From Sphingomonadaceae bacterium (GTDB lineage: Bacteria; Pseudomonadota; Alphaproteobacteria; Sphingomonadales; Sphingomonadaceae): 6,104 nt of DNA. Location: contig JAEMTM010000110.1 of NCBI GenBank assembly GCA_016462305.1, positions 1 to 6,104 of the forward strand. The letters are read 5' to 3'. Positions 5,998-6,104 of this stretch are shown here, piece after piece (the first letter of the stretch is position 1; the number at the start of each line of letters is the position of its first letter). Under the pieces are notes generated by a model. It saw only the letters and a list, made by a program, of their open reading frames with translations. It searched no databases and was not told where the DNA came from. The position numbers and the translations under genes are program-made.

Positions 5998-6037
5998 ATA
6001 TGGCGCGGGGGGGCCATGACATAGCTTTAACCGCAAC

Positions 6038-6049
6038 GGGGCCCGCCCC
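6038..6049. repeat. Short G/C inverted repeat just before the smc start
   Basis: GGGGC at 6038-6042 and GCCCC at 6045-6049 are complementary with a 2-base centre, directly next to the TTG at 6050. The loop is too small for the full stem, so at most three or four pairs would form. A second weak inverted repeat (ATGGC at 6000-6004, GCCAT at 6013-6017) lies upstream around a run of seven G. Neither is followed by a T-run, so they are not clear terminators. Confidence 0.4.
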
Positions 6050-6104
6050 TTGCGGATAAAGAAGCTGAAACTTGTCGGCTTCAAAAGCTTTGTCGAGCCC
6101 GCTG
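6050..6104 (+). CDS. smc: Chromosome partition protein Smc, first 18 codons only (window edge)
   Basis: The frame reads (M/L)RIKKLKLVGFKSFVEPA, the conserved first beta-strand region of bacterial Smc just ahead of the Walker A segment, which lies beyond the window. Smc is a coiled-coil ABC-type ATPase that condenses and helps segregate the chromosome. The probable start is TTG at 6050, placed exactly where Smc proteins normally begin. The same frame has a stop at 6017-6019 and no ATG or GTG between that stop and the TTG. No clear Shine-Dalgarno is seen, and a short G/C inverted repeat ends directly before the start codon. Confidence 0.9.
   Translation, partial: MRIKKLKLVGFKSFVEPA

Noticed and set aside
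6000..6017. Rho-independent terminator between the lipoprotein gene and smc
   Set aside because: The stem is only five pairs, and no T-run follows it on the plus strand.

Overview
The window is an ordinary-looking, densely packed piece of alphaproteobacterial chromosome, most likely from a sphingomonad (Sphingorhabdus/Sphingopyxis-like). This placement is inference. It rests on moderately GC-rich codon use, on the DUF721 protein with its 'GRAAFRKFGF' core, and on the order mutY / DUF721 / DsbA-family genes / smc, which I recall as typical of that group. I see no insertion sequence, prophage gene, CRISPR array, tRNA or rRNA. Genes fill almost all of the window, and no stretch over about 60 bases lacks one.

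Left arm, minus strand (about 3928 down to 1). Four genes read leftwards as a tight unit: mutY (adenine glycosylase acting on 8-oxoG:A mispairs), a Tat-exported beta-lactamase-fold serine hydrolase, nudC (Nudix NAD(H) pyrophosphatase with a zinc ribbon), and a FrnE-type DsbA/thioredoxin-fold oxidoreductase that runs off the left edge. Two junctions are 4-base ATGA stop/start overlaps and the third has a 4-base gap, so co-transcription and translational coupling are likely. Three of the four products fit a loose theme of oxidative damage and redox or nucleotide housekeeping. The exported hydrolase does not obviously fit.

Right arm, plus strand (about 3939 to 6104). A DUF721 (DciA-like) protein is divergent from mutY. 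It is followed by two paralogous DsbA-like proteins, one with a signal peptide and a CGHC active site, the other a lipoprotein with a CPQC active site. The arm ends with the first 18 codons of smc, the chromosome-condensation ATPase, from a probable TTG start. The DsbA pair probably works on envelope thiols or disulfides, while DUF721 and Smc act on replication and chromosome organisation.

The most unusual thing I see is not a new gene system. It is a set of short (12-15 bp) tandem duplications, each at or within about 40 bases of a gene boundary. One lies at the mutY/DUF721 divergence, where each of two repeat units carries a CATG that gives an in-frame ATG on both strands. I found no convincing evidence of an undescribed defence or mobile system.
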